From the NCBI RefSeq assembly GCF_014641455.1, contig NZ_BMHT01000007.1, forward strand, positions 186,001 through 250,000: a stretch of 64,000 bases of DNA, in the 5' to 3' direction. Below are positions 25,027 to 34,307 of the stretch, in pieces. Both the position numbers and the translations under genes were made by a program. Position 1 is the first letter of the stretch. Each line of letters starts with the position of its first letter. Under the pieces are notes generated by a model. The model was not told where the DNA came from. It made no database searches and saw only the letters and a program-made list of their open reading frames with translations. The DNA is from Hymenobacter cavernae (GTDB taxonomy: Bacteria; Bacteroidota; Bacteroidia; Cytophagales; Hymenobacteraceae).

Positions 25027-26955
25027 TCAGGGTAATACTGTGAGCGTGCCTTTGTACTTGCGGCCGTCGGTGTAGGTAATCAGGTAGTAATACACGCCGG
25101 AAGTGCCGCTGCCCGACCAGCGGAACGTGCGCTCCGGGGAATGATACACCTCGTTGCCCCAGCGCGAGAAGATCCTGATGCCGGCATAACGCACGTCGCA
25201 GAAGTCGGCAGGTAGGTCGGGGAGGGTGAACACGTCGTTGAGGCCATCACCGTTGGGCGTGATGACGTTGGGAGGCAGGAAGCTCAGCGAGTCGGTGACG
25301 GGCACCACCTCAAACTGCACCGTACGGCTATAGGGCAGCTTCTCGCAGGTGGTCGTTTCCTGGAGCTGAAAAACCACCGTGAGCATTTTCGACTCCTGCA
25401 TGGCGTCGCAGGTGGCTTGCCACTGAAAGAGGCCATCGGCGCGGGCGTTGCCGTTCCGGGCGGTAAAGGTCATGCCCATCGCACCTAGGTCAAAACCCTG
25501 GCCCTGGGCGCTGAGTACCAGTGCATTTCGGTCGGCATCGGTGCCCGTGAGCGTGCCGGTGTACGTGCTGCCCAGCGGCACCCGAATAGGAGCAGGCGCG
25601 CCGTTCGTGCTGCTGACAGCTGGGAAGCTAGTGGTCAGGATGGCGGGCTCGTTCGGGAGCGGCTCGGCCATGAACGCCAGCCGGACCGTATCGCGCCGGG
25701 GCAGGCTGCACCCGTTGTCGGCCACCACCAGATCGAGCAGGTACACCTTCTTTTTCGTGTCGAAGCACTCGGGAAAGCAGAGCATGGCCGTGAGGGTATC
25801 GGGTGCGCCGGGAGCCCGCACGGTGCCGCTGGTAGCGGTGGTAAAGCTAGGTCCGGCGGCCGCGGAGCCGGTGAAGTTGACCGGCACCGCCGAAACCGTC
25901 AGCCGCGAGTTCGGGTCCAGGTCGGTGTAGCGCAGGCGCACGCAGTGGTTGGTGCCCGGTTTGATCTTCAGCGTGTCGCGGCCCGGATTGTAGGCCCGCG
26001 GACTGGCGGCGGTGAAGAGCTGCAAGCCAGGCGTCGTATTCTGGGGGCAGTTGAGCACGTAAAGCTGAAAGTCGCGGCGCGTTTCGCCGATCTTTGTGCC
26101 GTTACGATACTCCGAGCAGCGCACGCCAAACACAAACAGCCCGAGCTGGCTCGGGCGCACGGTAAGGCGGCCCGTGCGCGCATCGATACCTAGGGTCGGG
26201 TTGCCCGGAATCTGATTCCGGGCCGAAAGTCCGGGTGTCCAGGTGATGGTGCTATAGGTCGCGGCCAGTGGCTGCGGGCCGGGGTTTGCGCTGGTCGAAT
26301 GGCCGTTCAAGGGCGTCACCATGTCGTACACCAGCGAGTCGCCGTCGGCATCCTGCCCGCCGAAGTCGTAGTAAAACAGCTCGCCCCGGCAGGCATAATC
26401 CCCGAGGGGCGGGAAAATGCGCGGCGTAGAATCCACGAAAGGCCGGCCGTTGCGCACCACCGGCGGAAACTCCAGGTAAAACGTCTGACCGGCCCCGGCG
26501 GGGTTCACAATGTTGCCAATGATATTGTTGCGGCAGCAGCGCTCCACGGCCACGTAGTAGCCGATTGTGCTGGAGAACATGGCGGCCGGCAGGACAATGT
26601 CGGCGCTGTACACAATCTTGCGTGTGACCAGGCTGGCCACGGTGCAGGCCGGATTGGTGTACTGCACGGGCGTCCGGCTCACGCGCTGGAGCGTCACATA
26701 GTTACCGATGCGGCCGTTGCTGGCTTTGTCAAAAATGCCGGCCAGCAGCGAAGGGTCTTCCGCGTCGGGGTTGCCGTTCACGACGTCGAAGTACAGATTC
26801 AGGAGCAGCGTGTAGTTGCTGCCCGACTTGTGTTGCAGCTCCAGCTCGCCGCCCACAATATGGGTAGCACGCGCCGCTGGTCCGCTGAGGATAAACAGCA
26901 GAAAGACAAGCCAAAGCGAGCAAAATGAAAACGCTTTTCCAGACAACTTCACCAT
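25027..26955 (-). CDS. Secreted protein with type B T9SS (gliding-motility C-terminal, CHU_C) domain
   Basis: A 642-aa exported protein. The N-terminus has a signal peptide (FCSLWLVFLLFILSGPAARA) and begins the mature part with THIVGGELELQ, a common start in Bacteroidota surface proteins. The middle is made of Ig-like beta repeats. The last 85 residues are the CHU_C sorting domain: PPNVITPNGDGLNDVF, IRIFSRWGNEVYHS, SGVYYYLITYTDGRKYKGTLTVLP. It should cross the outer membrane by the type IX system and stay at the surface or be released. It is probably monocistronic, with its 3' end facing the histidine kinase. Confidence 0.9.
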   Translation of the reverse strand: MVKLSGKAFSFCSLWLVFLLFILSGPAARATHIVGGELELQHKSGSNYTLLLNLYFDVVNGNPDAEDPSLLAGIFDKASNGRIGNYVTLQRVSRTPVQYTNPACTVASLVTRKIVYSADIVLPAAMFSSTIGYYVAVERCCRNNIIGNIVNPAGAGQTFYLEFPPVVRNGRPFVDSTPRIFPPLGDYACRGELFYYDFGGQDADGDSLVYDMVTPLNGHSTSANPGPQPLAATYSTITWTPGLSARNQIPGNPTLGIDARTGRLTVRPSQLGLFVFGVRCSEYRNGTKIGETRRDFQLYVLNCPQNTTPGLQLFTAASPRAYNPGRDTLKIKPGTNHCVRLRYTDLDPNSRLTVSAVPVNFTGSAAAGPSFTTATSGTVRAPGAPDTLTAMLCFPECFDTKKKVYLLDLVVADNGCSLPRRDTVRLAFMAEPLPNEPAILTTSFPAVSSTNGAPAPIRVPLGSTYTGTLTGTDADRNALVLSAQGQGFDLGAMGMTFTARNGNARADGLFQWQATCDAMQESKMLTVVFQLQETTTCEKLPYSRTVQFEVVPVTDSLSFLPPNVITPNGDGLNDVFTLPDLPADFCDVRYAGIRIFSRWGNEVYHSPERTFRWSGSGTSGVYYYLITYTDGRKYKGTLTVLP

Positions 26956-27104
26956 AACTAGCAGAACGGCAATGTGCCGCCTGCATAGTTACTGAATTAA
27001 CCAGTAATTCCCGACTGGCAGCGCCACCCGGCAATCAGTTAACCTAGGTAGAGGTAAACGCGGTTACTGTGTTGTTCAGGATTTGAGCCCTGAAGGCGCC
27101 GGCG

Positions 27105-27278
27105 CTAGTGGTTGGCGAGTGAGCCTAGGGTAAGGCCTGAAACGGCCTGTACCATCTTCTTATCGGCTTTGGGCGGCAGCTTCTCCTGCATCAGCAAGAT
27201 TACTTGCGGGTATGATTTTTCCTCCGGATAGCGCAGCGGGTCGCACCATTCCGATAAACTCATCAACATGTACTCCAT
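27105..27278 (-). CDS. Small hypothetical protein
   Basis: A possible 57-aa soluble protein from the Met at 27278 (MEYMLMSLSEWCDPLRYPEEKS). An upstream in-frame Met at 27323 would add 15 residues. Amphipathic helices (YPQVILLMQEKLPPKADKKMVQAVSG) look protein-like, but there is no family match or operon support. Confidence 0.35.
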   Translation of the reverse strand: MEYMLMSLSEWCDPLRYPEEKSYPQVILLMQEKLPPKADKKMVQAVSGLTLGSLANH

Positions 27279-27497
27279 CTTAATCAAGTAGTTGTGTGTG
27301 CATAGCAAACAAGTAAGCATCACAAAGCTACAAGCGGCAGTGGGCGGACGCCTACGTAGTTGCCGCTGATTAGGTTGCGGCTTTTTGGTATTCTGATGTT
27401 GTTTTCCGGCTAATGCACAAGCATCTTTCTATGGTGCAACAGGCCGTGCGCTGTTAGCCTTACCGGTTCTGGATTTAAGCTTCGCTCTTCCAAGTAC

Positions 27498-27611
27498 TTA
27501 CCCATTGTGTAGCCACAGCTCTAGAAACAGGCATAGCAGAAGCAGCAGCAGCACCCACAGGGCCCGACGCTGGGGAGCCAGCCGGAAGAATCGCCATTGG
27601 AGTCCTATCAT
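27498..27611 (-). CDS. Candidate 37-aa Arg-rich single-pass membrane peptide
   Basis: From the ATG at 27611 the frame gives an Arg-rich start (MIGLQWRFFRLAPQRRALW) and then a leucine-rich membrane helix ending LELWLHNG. This arrangement gives a cytoplasmic positive N-terminus. Just upstream on the same strand is TACTTTG, a match to the Bacteroidota -7 box, with TTG 20 nt before it. That would put the transcript start almost at the ATG (leaderless). The overlapping frames are low-complexity and not convincing. The rest of the 27324-27892 gap shows no other gene. Confidence 0.35.
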   Translation of the reverse strand: MIGLQWRFFRLAPQRRALWVLLLLLLCLFLELWLHNG

Positions 27612-27892
27612 CGGCCGCAAAGTACAGGACTGTGGTTTGCGTAACAAGCTGAACAAAAGCCAAATATCAACTCCTCAACTATTTAGCTTAAAGAGGAACT
27701 TAGGTGCTTTACCCTGGGAGAGCGGCGCCGTCAGGCGGCAGGGCTAAGCTGATAAGTGGAAAGTGCAGTTCTCAGCGAAACCGCGTTTATTTTTTCATAT
27801 CATCAACAAAGAATCAAATTTGTTGCAAGTATTGACATAATAAAAAGTAATATCCTGCTTAGATTAGTAGAACTATCATACAAGCAAGCAGG

Positions 27893-28105
27893 ATGAGATT
27901 CACGCATAACTCCCCTTTGGGTGGCACCATCGAGCGCATCACCCGCGTCGACGCAATTGTACTACCTTATCTGAAGCCCGTGCACAGCGAAATGGCCCAC
28001 CATATTCTCATTATCCACGCCGATCCGCAGATGGAAACGCGCTACGAGGGGCGGGCATTGGTAGCTGTTTATCAGTATCAGTTTCCGGGTATTTTTCCTA
28101 ACTGA
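27893..28105 (+). CDS. Small hypothetical protein
   Basis: A 70-aa ORF with mixed alpha/beta composition (GGTIERITRVDAIVLPYLKPVHSEMAHHILIIHADPQ, ending VYQYQFPGIFPN). It follows an AT-rich stretch (27790-27890) that could be a promoter. It has no signal peptide and no recognised domain, and is isolated between convergent or unrelated genes. Confidence 0.4.
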   Translation: MRFTHNSPLGGTIERITRVDAIVLPYLKPVHSEMAHHILIIHADPQMETRYEGRALVAVYQYQFPGIFPN

Positions 28106-28152
28106 TTGTAAAATGCCTAGGTTGAATCTGCCAGCAGACACCAGCCCGGTAC

Positions 28153-30582
28153 CTAGGTCAGGCTGATGCCTTCCTGCATGAAGCGGCGGTGAATGCTGGC
28201 CAACAGCTCGCTTTTCAGCACCTGCTCCTGCCGGATGTTGTTGATCCAGAACAGCACTTTCAGCTCGTACACCTGCCCGTTGATGCTGTTGAGCAGGATT
28301 TCGGGGGCTACTTTGTGCAGGGTGTTGGGGTTGTCGAGGATTTCTTTGCTGATCAGCTCCTTGGCGCGGTCCAGGTCGGTATCTGGACCTAGCTTTAGGC
28401 CTAGCTCGACGCGGATGTGGTTGTTGCTCAGCGTCCAGTTGATGACGTGACCCGAGAGTAAGTCGCCGTTGGGCACGATGATTTCGGAGCCGGACAGGGA
28501 AATCAGCTTGCTGGCCCGGATGCCGATGTCTTTCACGCGGCCGGTTTTACCGGTTACCTCGATGAAATCGCCCACCTGGAAAGGGCGCTCGAAAATCAGG
28601 ATAATGCCCGATACGAGGTTGTTGATGATGTTTTGCAGCCCCAGGCCGACGCCCACACCCAACGCACCGACCACAATCGTAATCTTATCCAGGGGCAACC
28701 CCGAGGCCATCGTGGCAAACAGGAAGCCCACGGCCAGTAGCACCAGCCGGATGGCTACCAGCCACGAGCCACGGCGGTCGGGGTCGGTGTTGAACTCGTC
28801 ATCGGTATCGCCAAAAAAGTAGCCTACGTAGCGCTGCAACAGCACCGAGATGTAGATGATAGCGAAGAACAATACGATGTTGGCGATGCTGAACGTGATG
28901 CTGCCGAGGTGGTGCGGGGTGGTCAGCAGCTGGTCGAGGAAGAAGTAGAGGGGCCGGAAGATGTTCAGGTTGGAGGTGAACGTCATCAGCCACAGCGCGC
29001 ACACCACCACCGACAGTACCATGCGCAGGCCCTGCTCAATTTTCTGGAAGTTGAAGCGCGCCGCCGCACCACCCGCCAGGCGGCTGCGCTGCATTTGGAG
29101 GTGAAACGCTTCGGTAAGCAGCCGCACGAACGCCGACAGCGAAATGATGTGCGTCAGGCCTAGGATGCCGCTGCTGCTGAATACTTTAGCCAGGCTCAGC
29201 CGCCCCGTCAGGTTGCAGAGCGCGGCCAGGGCGTTCAGGAGGATGAACAGCACAACAACCGGCGGCACAAAGGCGGCTAACCTAGGTCCGCGCTGTAGCT
29301 CGCGCCGGAACCCGATACCCAGCCCGATGGCTAACACGTTGAGCAGCAGCATGGCCCAGCGCAGGCCGGGACCAGGCTCGTTGGTGGCGTAGGTGAACGT
29401 CAGCCCCAAGAATAAGCCCACGATACCCAGCCAATACATAAACTGACGCCGCGGCCAGCTGCGGCCCAGCAGCACGCTCAGCGAAATAAGTAATAATAGC
29501 TCCAGCAGGTCGGTGTAAGCGGCCGGCGGAGTCAGGTCGAAGAACGGGGCAAGGCTGAACACCACCACCAGCGTGCCGGCAACGGGCACCGGCCGCAGGT
29601 AGCGAAACGGCTGCTTCTCGAAGGCCGTAGCGTCGTTTACCTGGCGGAAGTTGCGGAAAACCCACGCGAAAAAGCCAGCCCCGATCAGGAGCATCCAAAC
29701 GCCGAAATACCAGTTCTGGCCGAAGTAGTAGCGCAGCAGGCGGCGCTGGCTGGTGTACGACTCCCGCACAAGCTGCCCGGCCGCCGCCTGGCGGTCGGCA
29801 TCGACGGCGGTAGCGCGCCATAAAGGTTCGTTGGCGGGCTCGAACGTGCGCCGATTGAAGCGCCGCATCTGCTCGCGCACCTCGTCCTGTAGCTCCAGCG
29901 CCTGAATGTAGCAATCCGATACGCGGGTTTGTAACTGGGTCACGGTCCGCTGGTTACGTGTCAGGAGTAAGGTGGCGCGGTGCTGTTTGCGTTGCAGGCG
30001 GGCCGTCGTGCGACCTAGGGCTGTGGTGGTGTCGGGCTGCCGGGTAATGGCGTGCCGACCCAATGAATCGAGCTGGGCCTGCATGCGCGTGAGCTGCTTG
30101 CCTTGCGTAGCCAGCGCCGTGCGCCAGGTGCCGAGCTGCCCCTGCATATCGGTGAGCAGCACCTGAAACAGGTGTACCTGCTTGAGGTTGATGACGCTGC
30201 TGTACTGAGTCAGGTTTTGCCGGATGGTTTTCAGGTTGGCTTCCACGTTGGGCAGCTCCTCGGCCAGGTCTTCGGTATCAACCCCGCGCCGCACGGCCCC
30301 GCTGATGCGACCTAGCTCCAGGTACGCCTGCTCCACGCGCTGGGCCGCGTCCTGCTCCACGGCCGGCGCGGCCAGTGTGGCGCTAACGGTCGTGACTTTC
30401 GCCGAATCCTGCGCCAGGACACGCAGCGGGCTGCACAGCCAGAGTAGCAGGAGTAGTGTTCCTAAGCTTCTAGCAGTTAGATTGTAATGAGAAGCGGCGC
30501 TGGGAATAAAAACAGGACCTAGGTTGCGGGCAGATTCAGGTTGAGCGGAGGTGACAAAGGGGAACGTGTTCGTGGAGTGCAT
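28153..30582 (-). CDS. Large MscS-type mechanosensitive ion channel
   Basis: About 809 aa from MHSTNTFPF at 30582; the longer frame to 30666 lacks support. An N-terminal export signal (SLGTLLLLLWLCSPLRVLAQ) is followed by a periplasmic coiled-coil region (about 70-230). Several membrane helices come next, then the MscS core: pore helix GALGVGVGLGLQNIINNLVSG, IFERPFQVGDFIEVTGKTGRVKDIGIRAS and SEIIVPNGDLLSGHVINW, ending in the cytoplasmic alpha/beta domain. It resembles MscK/MscM-like large channels that release solutes under osmotic downshock. It is divergent from the pirin gene. Confidence 0.9.
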   Translation of the reverse strand: MHSTNTFPFVTSAQPESARNLGPVFIPSAASHYNLTARSLGTLLLLLWLCSPLRVLAQDSAKVTTVSATLAAPAVEQDAAQRVEQAYLELGRISGAVRRGVDTEDLAEELPNVEANLKTIRQNLTQYSSVINLKQVHLFQVLLTDMQGQLGTWRTALATQGKQLTRMQAQLDSLGRHAITRQPDTTTALGRTTARLQRKQHRATLLLTRNQRTVTQLQTRVSDCYIQALELQDEVREQMRRFNRRTFEPANEPLWRATAVDADRQAAAGQLVRESYTSQRRLLRYYFGQNWYFGVWMLLIGAGFFAWVFRNFRQVNDATAFEKQPFRYLRPVPVAGTLVVVFSLAPFFDLTPPAAYTDLLELLLLISLSVLLGRSWPRRQFMYWLGIVGLFLGLTFTYATNEPGPGLRWAMLLLNVLAIGLGIGFRRELQRGPRLAAFVPPVVVLFILLNALAALCNLTGRLSLAKVFSSSGILGLTHIISLSAFVRLLTEAFHLQMQRSRLAGGAAARFNFQKIEQGLRMVLSVVVCALWLMTFTSNLNIFRPLYFFLDQLLTTPHHLGSITFSIANIVLFFAIIYISVLLQRYVGYFFGDTDDEFNTDPDRRGSWLVAIRLVLLAVGFLFATMASGLPLDKITIVVGALGVGVGLGLQNIINNLVSGIILIFERPFQVGDFIEVTGKTGRVKDIGIRASKLISLSGSEIIVPNGDLLSGHVINWTLSNNHIRVELGLKLGPDTDLDRAKELISKEILDNPNTLHKVAPEILLNSINGQVYELKVLFWINNIRQEQVLKSELLASIHRRFMQEGISLT

Positions 30583-30846
30583 CAGCGGGTGAGCGTGTAA
30601 GGAGCTGCTAAGCCAAAGGAAAACGGCGCTTTTTGTAAGTGGCGCCTGGAACAACAACCCGGCCATACCAAGGTATTCGGGGCGTGTGTAGCTCCGGTGA
30701 ACAGTAGTTGGCAGGAGAAATTATTCCCGGCCAGCTCTGCGCAAACGCAGGTTCGGAGCAGCGTCAAAATTACTCATTAGAAATTGGGCGGGCCGTGCAA
30801 ACCGCCCGTTCGTTCCGTAACTTCCCTCTGCACTATCCTTACTGCT

Positions 30847-31764
30847 ATGCTGGATTTAATCATTGATGCCCGCCCCGCCGACCTAGGTAATGGCTTTGGC
30901 GTGCGGCGCATTCTGCCGTATCGGTTGAAGCGCATGCTAGGTCCGTTCATCTTCCTCGACCACGCCGGACCTGTCAACATTGCGCCCGAGCAGATGCCCG
31001 CCCTCGACGTGCTGCCGCATCCGCACATCGGCCTTTCCACCGTCAGCTACTTGTTTGGCGGGCAAGTCACGCACCGGGATAGTCTTGGCGTAGAGCAAAT
31101 TATTCGGCCGGGCGAGGTGAACTGGATGACCGCCGGCAGCGGCATTGCCCACTCCGAGCGCTTTGAAGACCCAGCGGCCCTGGCCGGCGGCGCCCTTGAA
31201 ATGGTGCAGAGCTGGGTGGCTCTGCCCGAAGCCGACGAAGAAAGCGCCCCTGACTTTACGAACTACCAACCCCACCAGCTGCCTGTTTTCACGGATTCCG
31301 GCGTGTGGATGCGGCTCATCGCCGGTGATGCTTTCGGCTTGCGGAACGACGTAAAAACCCATTCGCCGCTGTTTTACCTGCATGTGGTGTTACAGCCGGG
31401 CGCCCGGTTCGGGCTGCCGCGAGGCTACCCCGAGCGCGGTGCCTATGTGGCCAAAGGCAGCGTCGAAGTCAGCGGACGGGTGTACACGGCCGGACAGCTG
31501 CTTGTTTTCACGCGCGGTATCGATCCGGTGCTGGTGGCCCGCGAAGCTAGCACGCTGATGCTGCTGGGAGGGGAGCCGCTGGGCGAGCGGTTTATCTGGT
31601 GGAATTTTGTCTCGTCGCGTAAGGAGCGAATTGAGCAGGCAAAAGCCGACTGGCAAGCTGGCCGCATTGCGCTGCCACCCACCGACAACACCGAGTTCAT
31701 CCCATTGCCCGCCGATCGTTCCCGGCCCGCATCTTCCGCGCCGCCACCCGAGCCTTTGTCGTGA
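30847..31764 (+). CDS. Pirin family protein
   Basis: A 305-aa bicupin from the ATG at 30847 (MLDLIIDARPADLGNGFGVRR). The N-terminal pirin signature is complete: MLGPFIFLDHAGP, then LPHPHIGLSTVSYLFGGQVTHRDSLG with the metal-binding His residues and the Glu in SERFEDP nearby. The C-terminal cupin holds GAYVAKGSVEVSGRVYTAGQLLVF. Pirins are iron cupins with quercetinase activity or a regulatory role; the activity here is not decidable. It is preceded by a short AT-poor gap and is divergent from the MscS gene. Confidence 0.9.
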   Translation: MLDLIIDARPADLGNGFGVRRILPYRLKRMLGPFIFLDHAGPVNIAPEQMPALDVLPHPHIGLSTVSYLFGGQVTHRDSLGVEQIIRPGEVNWMTAGSGIAHSERFEDPAALAGGALEMVQSWVALPEADEESAPDFTNYQPHQLPVFTDSGVWMRLIAGDAFGLRNDVKTHSPLFYLHVVLQPGARFGLPRGYPERGAYVAKGSVEVSGRVYTAGQLLVFTRGIDPVLVAREASTLMLLGGEPLGERFIWWNFVSSRKERIEQAKADWQAGRIALPPTDNTEFIPLPADRSRPASSAPPPEPLS

Positions 31765-31801
31765 AGCAATTGATGCAAGGAGAGCCGCCAGCCGAAAAAC
31801 C

Positions 31802-31884
31802 TAGGTTGTCATTTCGACCAGCGGGAGAAATCTGGCGTGCTCCCGTTAGAACGTCATGCTGAGCTTGTCGAAGCATGACGTTCT
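31802..31884. repeat. Intergenic palindromic repeats (two families)
   Basis: Position 31802-31834 carries a copy of the GTCATTTCGACCAGCGGGAG family that recurs at 61929-62034. It is followed by a hairpin AGAACGTCATGCT / AGCATGACGTTCT (31848-31884), whose loop and arms recur at 63317-63380. These lie in the otherwise empty 31765-32058 gap, whose right half is AT-rich and could promote the lipoprotein gene. Confidence 0.65.
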
Positions 31885-32058
31885 ATTTGGATGGAGTTTT
31901 ACTCAGATAGGAATAATAAAGTCTACCCTGTAGACTGATTCAGGATTATTATAATTATATTACATATGATAATTATGCTAATGAACCTTCCAGCCTAAGT
32001 TACCGGAGTCAGGCTACGGATAGGCGTAAATAGCTGTTAACGAATAAGCTAGGTTTAT

Positions 32059-32427
32059 ATGAAAAGCTATACTCGTTTGCATTCCGGATGGGCTCTGCGC
32101 AGTAGCGGGTTGCTGTTAGTCATCAGCCTGGTTTCGGGCTGCATCACCAACCGGGTAACGACGATTCAGGATGATTGCGACACGCCGCCCGGTACCTCCC
32201 GCACCACAGAGGTGCGGACGGCCTACTTCTGGGGCTTCAAGCAGCCCACCGACTTCAAGCCGCCCTGTGATCCGCGCTTCAACCACCTCAACGGCGTCAC
32301 GGTAAAAGCGACTTTTGGCTACTATTTGCTGGCTACCGTCACGCTGGGCATCGTCGTAAAGCAGCGCTTATCGTGGTGTTGCGCGCCCTTTCACCCGGAG
32401 CCCGGCGTCATTGGCGCGCCGCGCTAG
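32059..32427 (+). CDS. Putative small lipoprotein (Bor-like)
   Basis: A 122-aa exported protein. The signal peptide ends in a lipobox LVSGC (Cys at about residue 28), so it should be lipid-anchored. The rest (TTEVRTAYFWGFKQPTDFKPPCD, NGVTVKATFGYYLLATVTLGIV) resembles small Bor/YfiO-sized envelope proteins with a paired Cys. It precedes an FAD oxidase gene in the same direction with 20 bp between. Confidence 0.65.
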   Translation: MKSYTRLHSGWALRSSGLLLVISLVSGCITNRVTTIQDDCDTPPGTSRTTEVRTAYFWGFKQPTDFKPPCDPRFNHLNGVTVKATFGYYLLATVTLGIVVKQRLSWCCAPFHPEPGVIGAPR

Positions 32428-32447
32428 TCTCCCTTTACCCTAGGTTT

Positions 32448-34064
32448 ATGGCCCTCCCCGACGGAATTTTGGCCGCGCCGATGACGTCGGTCGCCAATAA
32501 GCACCAGAACTTCGAGCAGCCGGTCACGGCTGCCGCGTGCTTCAAGCTGCGCATCCCAATGGGGGTGCCGCTCGGGCAGGAAAGCTACCGCCAAACCACC
32601 GCCAATTTTCAATGGCTGATCAACTACGGCATCACCCGGAAGGTGCGGCTGCGGGCAATGGGCAGCAACTGGTCGTTTGCGAAAGTGGCCGTTACGGAAG
32701 GCGGCATTATTGATACGGCGGCCCTGCACCAATCCTTCGGGCTAGCCGAATCGATGGTGGCGCCGGCGTACCGGCAAAGAGGCGGCCGCGCTGATAACCT
32801 GTGGTTTACGGAATGCGGCAACAACATCATCAGCCTGGAGCGCGACCTGGAAAAACGAGGCAAGTCGCTGCGGGCCTCGGGAGCCAGCAACGGGCAAACG
32901 ATTGCCGGAGCTAGCTCCACGGGCACGCACGGCGCCGGGTTTGTGGTCGGTGCCGTACACGATACCATCGTGGGCCTGCATCTGGTGTGCGGCCCCGACC
33001 GTCATGTCTGGCTCGAACGAGCGTCGTACCCCGTAGCTTCCGACCAGCTGACGGAGTGGCTGGGCGTGACCGAAGTACACCGCGATGATGCCTTGTTTAA
33101 TGCCGCCGTTGTCAGCTTCGGCAGCTTTGGCTTTATTCACGGCTTGCTGCTGGAAGTGTCCGATAAGTTTCTGCTGGAAGACTACAGCGCCAGGCGCGTG
33201 GCCTACAACGGCAACCTAAAGCAGGCCATGACCCAACTTGATTTCGCGGGGCTGAAAACGGCGTTGCAGCTGCCCGCTTCCACGCCCACGCGCCAGCCCT
33301 GGCACTTTCAGCTCATCGTGAATCCGCACCAATTTGACACCACCACGGCCGACCCGGCGCGGGGCGCTTACGTGCGTATTCTCTACCACACCCCATACCG
33401 CCCCGACTACCCGCACCTGCCCCCGCCCAAGCCGGGTTTCACCTACGGCGACGACACCCTGGGCCTGATCCAGACGGTGCTCGACAAGCTAGGTCCGGCG
33501 GCGCCGCTGCTGGTGCCGGCTATGGTAAACAAGCTGTATCCCATGGCCTTAGATGATACCAACGGCGTAGCGGGTACGCTGAGCGAAACGTTCAGCAACA
33601 CCAACATTCGGGGCAAAGCGGCCAGCATGGCCATCGGCATTGCGGCCGAAGATAGTCCGCGGGCACTGGAGGAAATTGTGGCCGCGAATGCCAGAACGCC
33701 TTTCCCCGGCGTGCTGGGGTTGCGCTACGTAAAAGGCACGGCCGCGACCCTAGGTTTTACCCGTTTTCCGGTGACGTGCGTGCTGGAACTGGATGGCATT
33801 GAAGCCAAGCTAACCAATGCCTTCTTTGAGCGTATCTGGCAGCGCCTCAATGACCTAGGTATTCCGTTTGCGCTGCACTGGGGCAAAATCAACTTCTACC
33901 TGAACGCGGCTCGTTTGCGGCAGATGTACGGCGACGCGGCCGTGGAGAGCTGGCTACAGGCCCGGCGCACCCTCCTGCTCGACGCCCCGACGCGGGAGGT
34001 CTTCACCAATGCATTTATGGAGCGTTGCGGCCTGGCAGATTCCGCACTTCCACCAAATAGCTGA
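32448..34064 (+). CDS. FAD-binding PCMH-type oxidase (cholesterol oxidase / sugar-oxidase-like)
   Basis: About 538 aa from MALPDGILAAP at 32448; an earlier frame start at 32373 overlaps the lipoprotein gene. The FAD-binding domain shows KVRLRAMGSNWSFAKVAV and SLRASGASNGQTIAGASSTGTHGAGF, the conserved pyrophosphate-binding block with STGTHG. A C-terminal oxidase domain follows with a long helical cap. Members oxidise sterols, sugars or aldonolactones; the substrate cannot be read from sequence. No signal peptide is visible from this start. Confidence 0.82.
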   Translation: MALPDGILAAPMTSVANKHQNFEQPVTAAACFKLRIPMGVPLGQESYRQTTANFQWLINYGITRKVRLRAMGSNWSFAKVAVTEGGIIDTAALHQSFGLAESMVAPAYRQRGGRADNLWFTECGNNIISLERDLEKRGKSLRASGASNGQTIAGASSTGTHGAGFVVGAVHDTIVGLHLVCGPDRHVWLERASYPVASDQLTEWLGVTEVHRDDALFNAAVVSFGSFGFIHGLLLEVSDKFLLEDYSARRVAYNGNLKQAMTQLDFAGLKTALQLPASTPTRQPWHFQLIVNPHQFDTTTADPARGAYVRILYHTPYRPDYPHLPPPKPGFTYGDDTLGLIQTVLDKLGPAAPLLVPAMVNKLYPMALDDTNGVAGTLSETFSNTNIRGKAASMAIGIAAEDSPRALEEIVAANARTPFPGVLGLRYVKGTAATLGFTRFPVTCVLELDGIEAKLTNAFFERIWQRLNDLGIPFALHWGKINFYLNAARLRQMYGDAAVESWLQARRTLLLDAPTREVFTNAFMERCGLADSALPPNS

Positions 34065-34307
34065 AGACAAGTAAGAGCAGTATGGGGTATAGCTAGGTTA
34101 CGATTGCCCCAATATCAGAGTGGACGAAAGATCCAGCAAAGATGGCTACTCTCTTGTAGTCAATGGGTTGTGTTGTGGGTGGTTCAGTAGCAAGATTGAA
34201 TCAGGCCGGCGCATTAGGTGCTTGTCAGCGGCGTGCCGTAAATTCGTGTTTTCGCCGCTGTCAACACGGTTGCTGTACTTTCTTTTTTGACTCCGCTGCC
34301 CGTTTGC

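Noticed and set aside
26299..26928. 209-aa frame antisense to the CHU_C protein
   Set aside because: Shadow frame, Val/His/Ala-rich with no domain; the sense gene has signal peptide and sorting domain.
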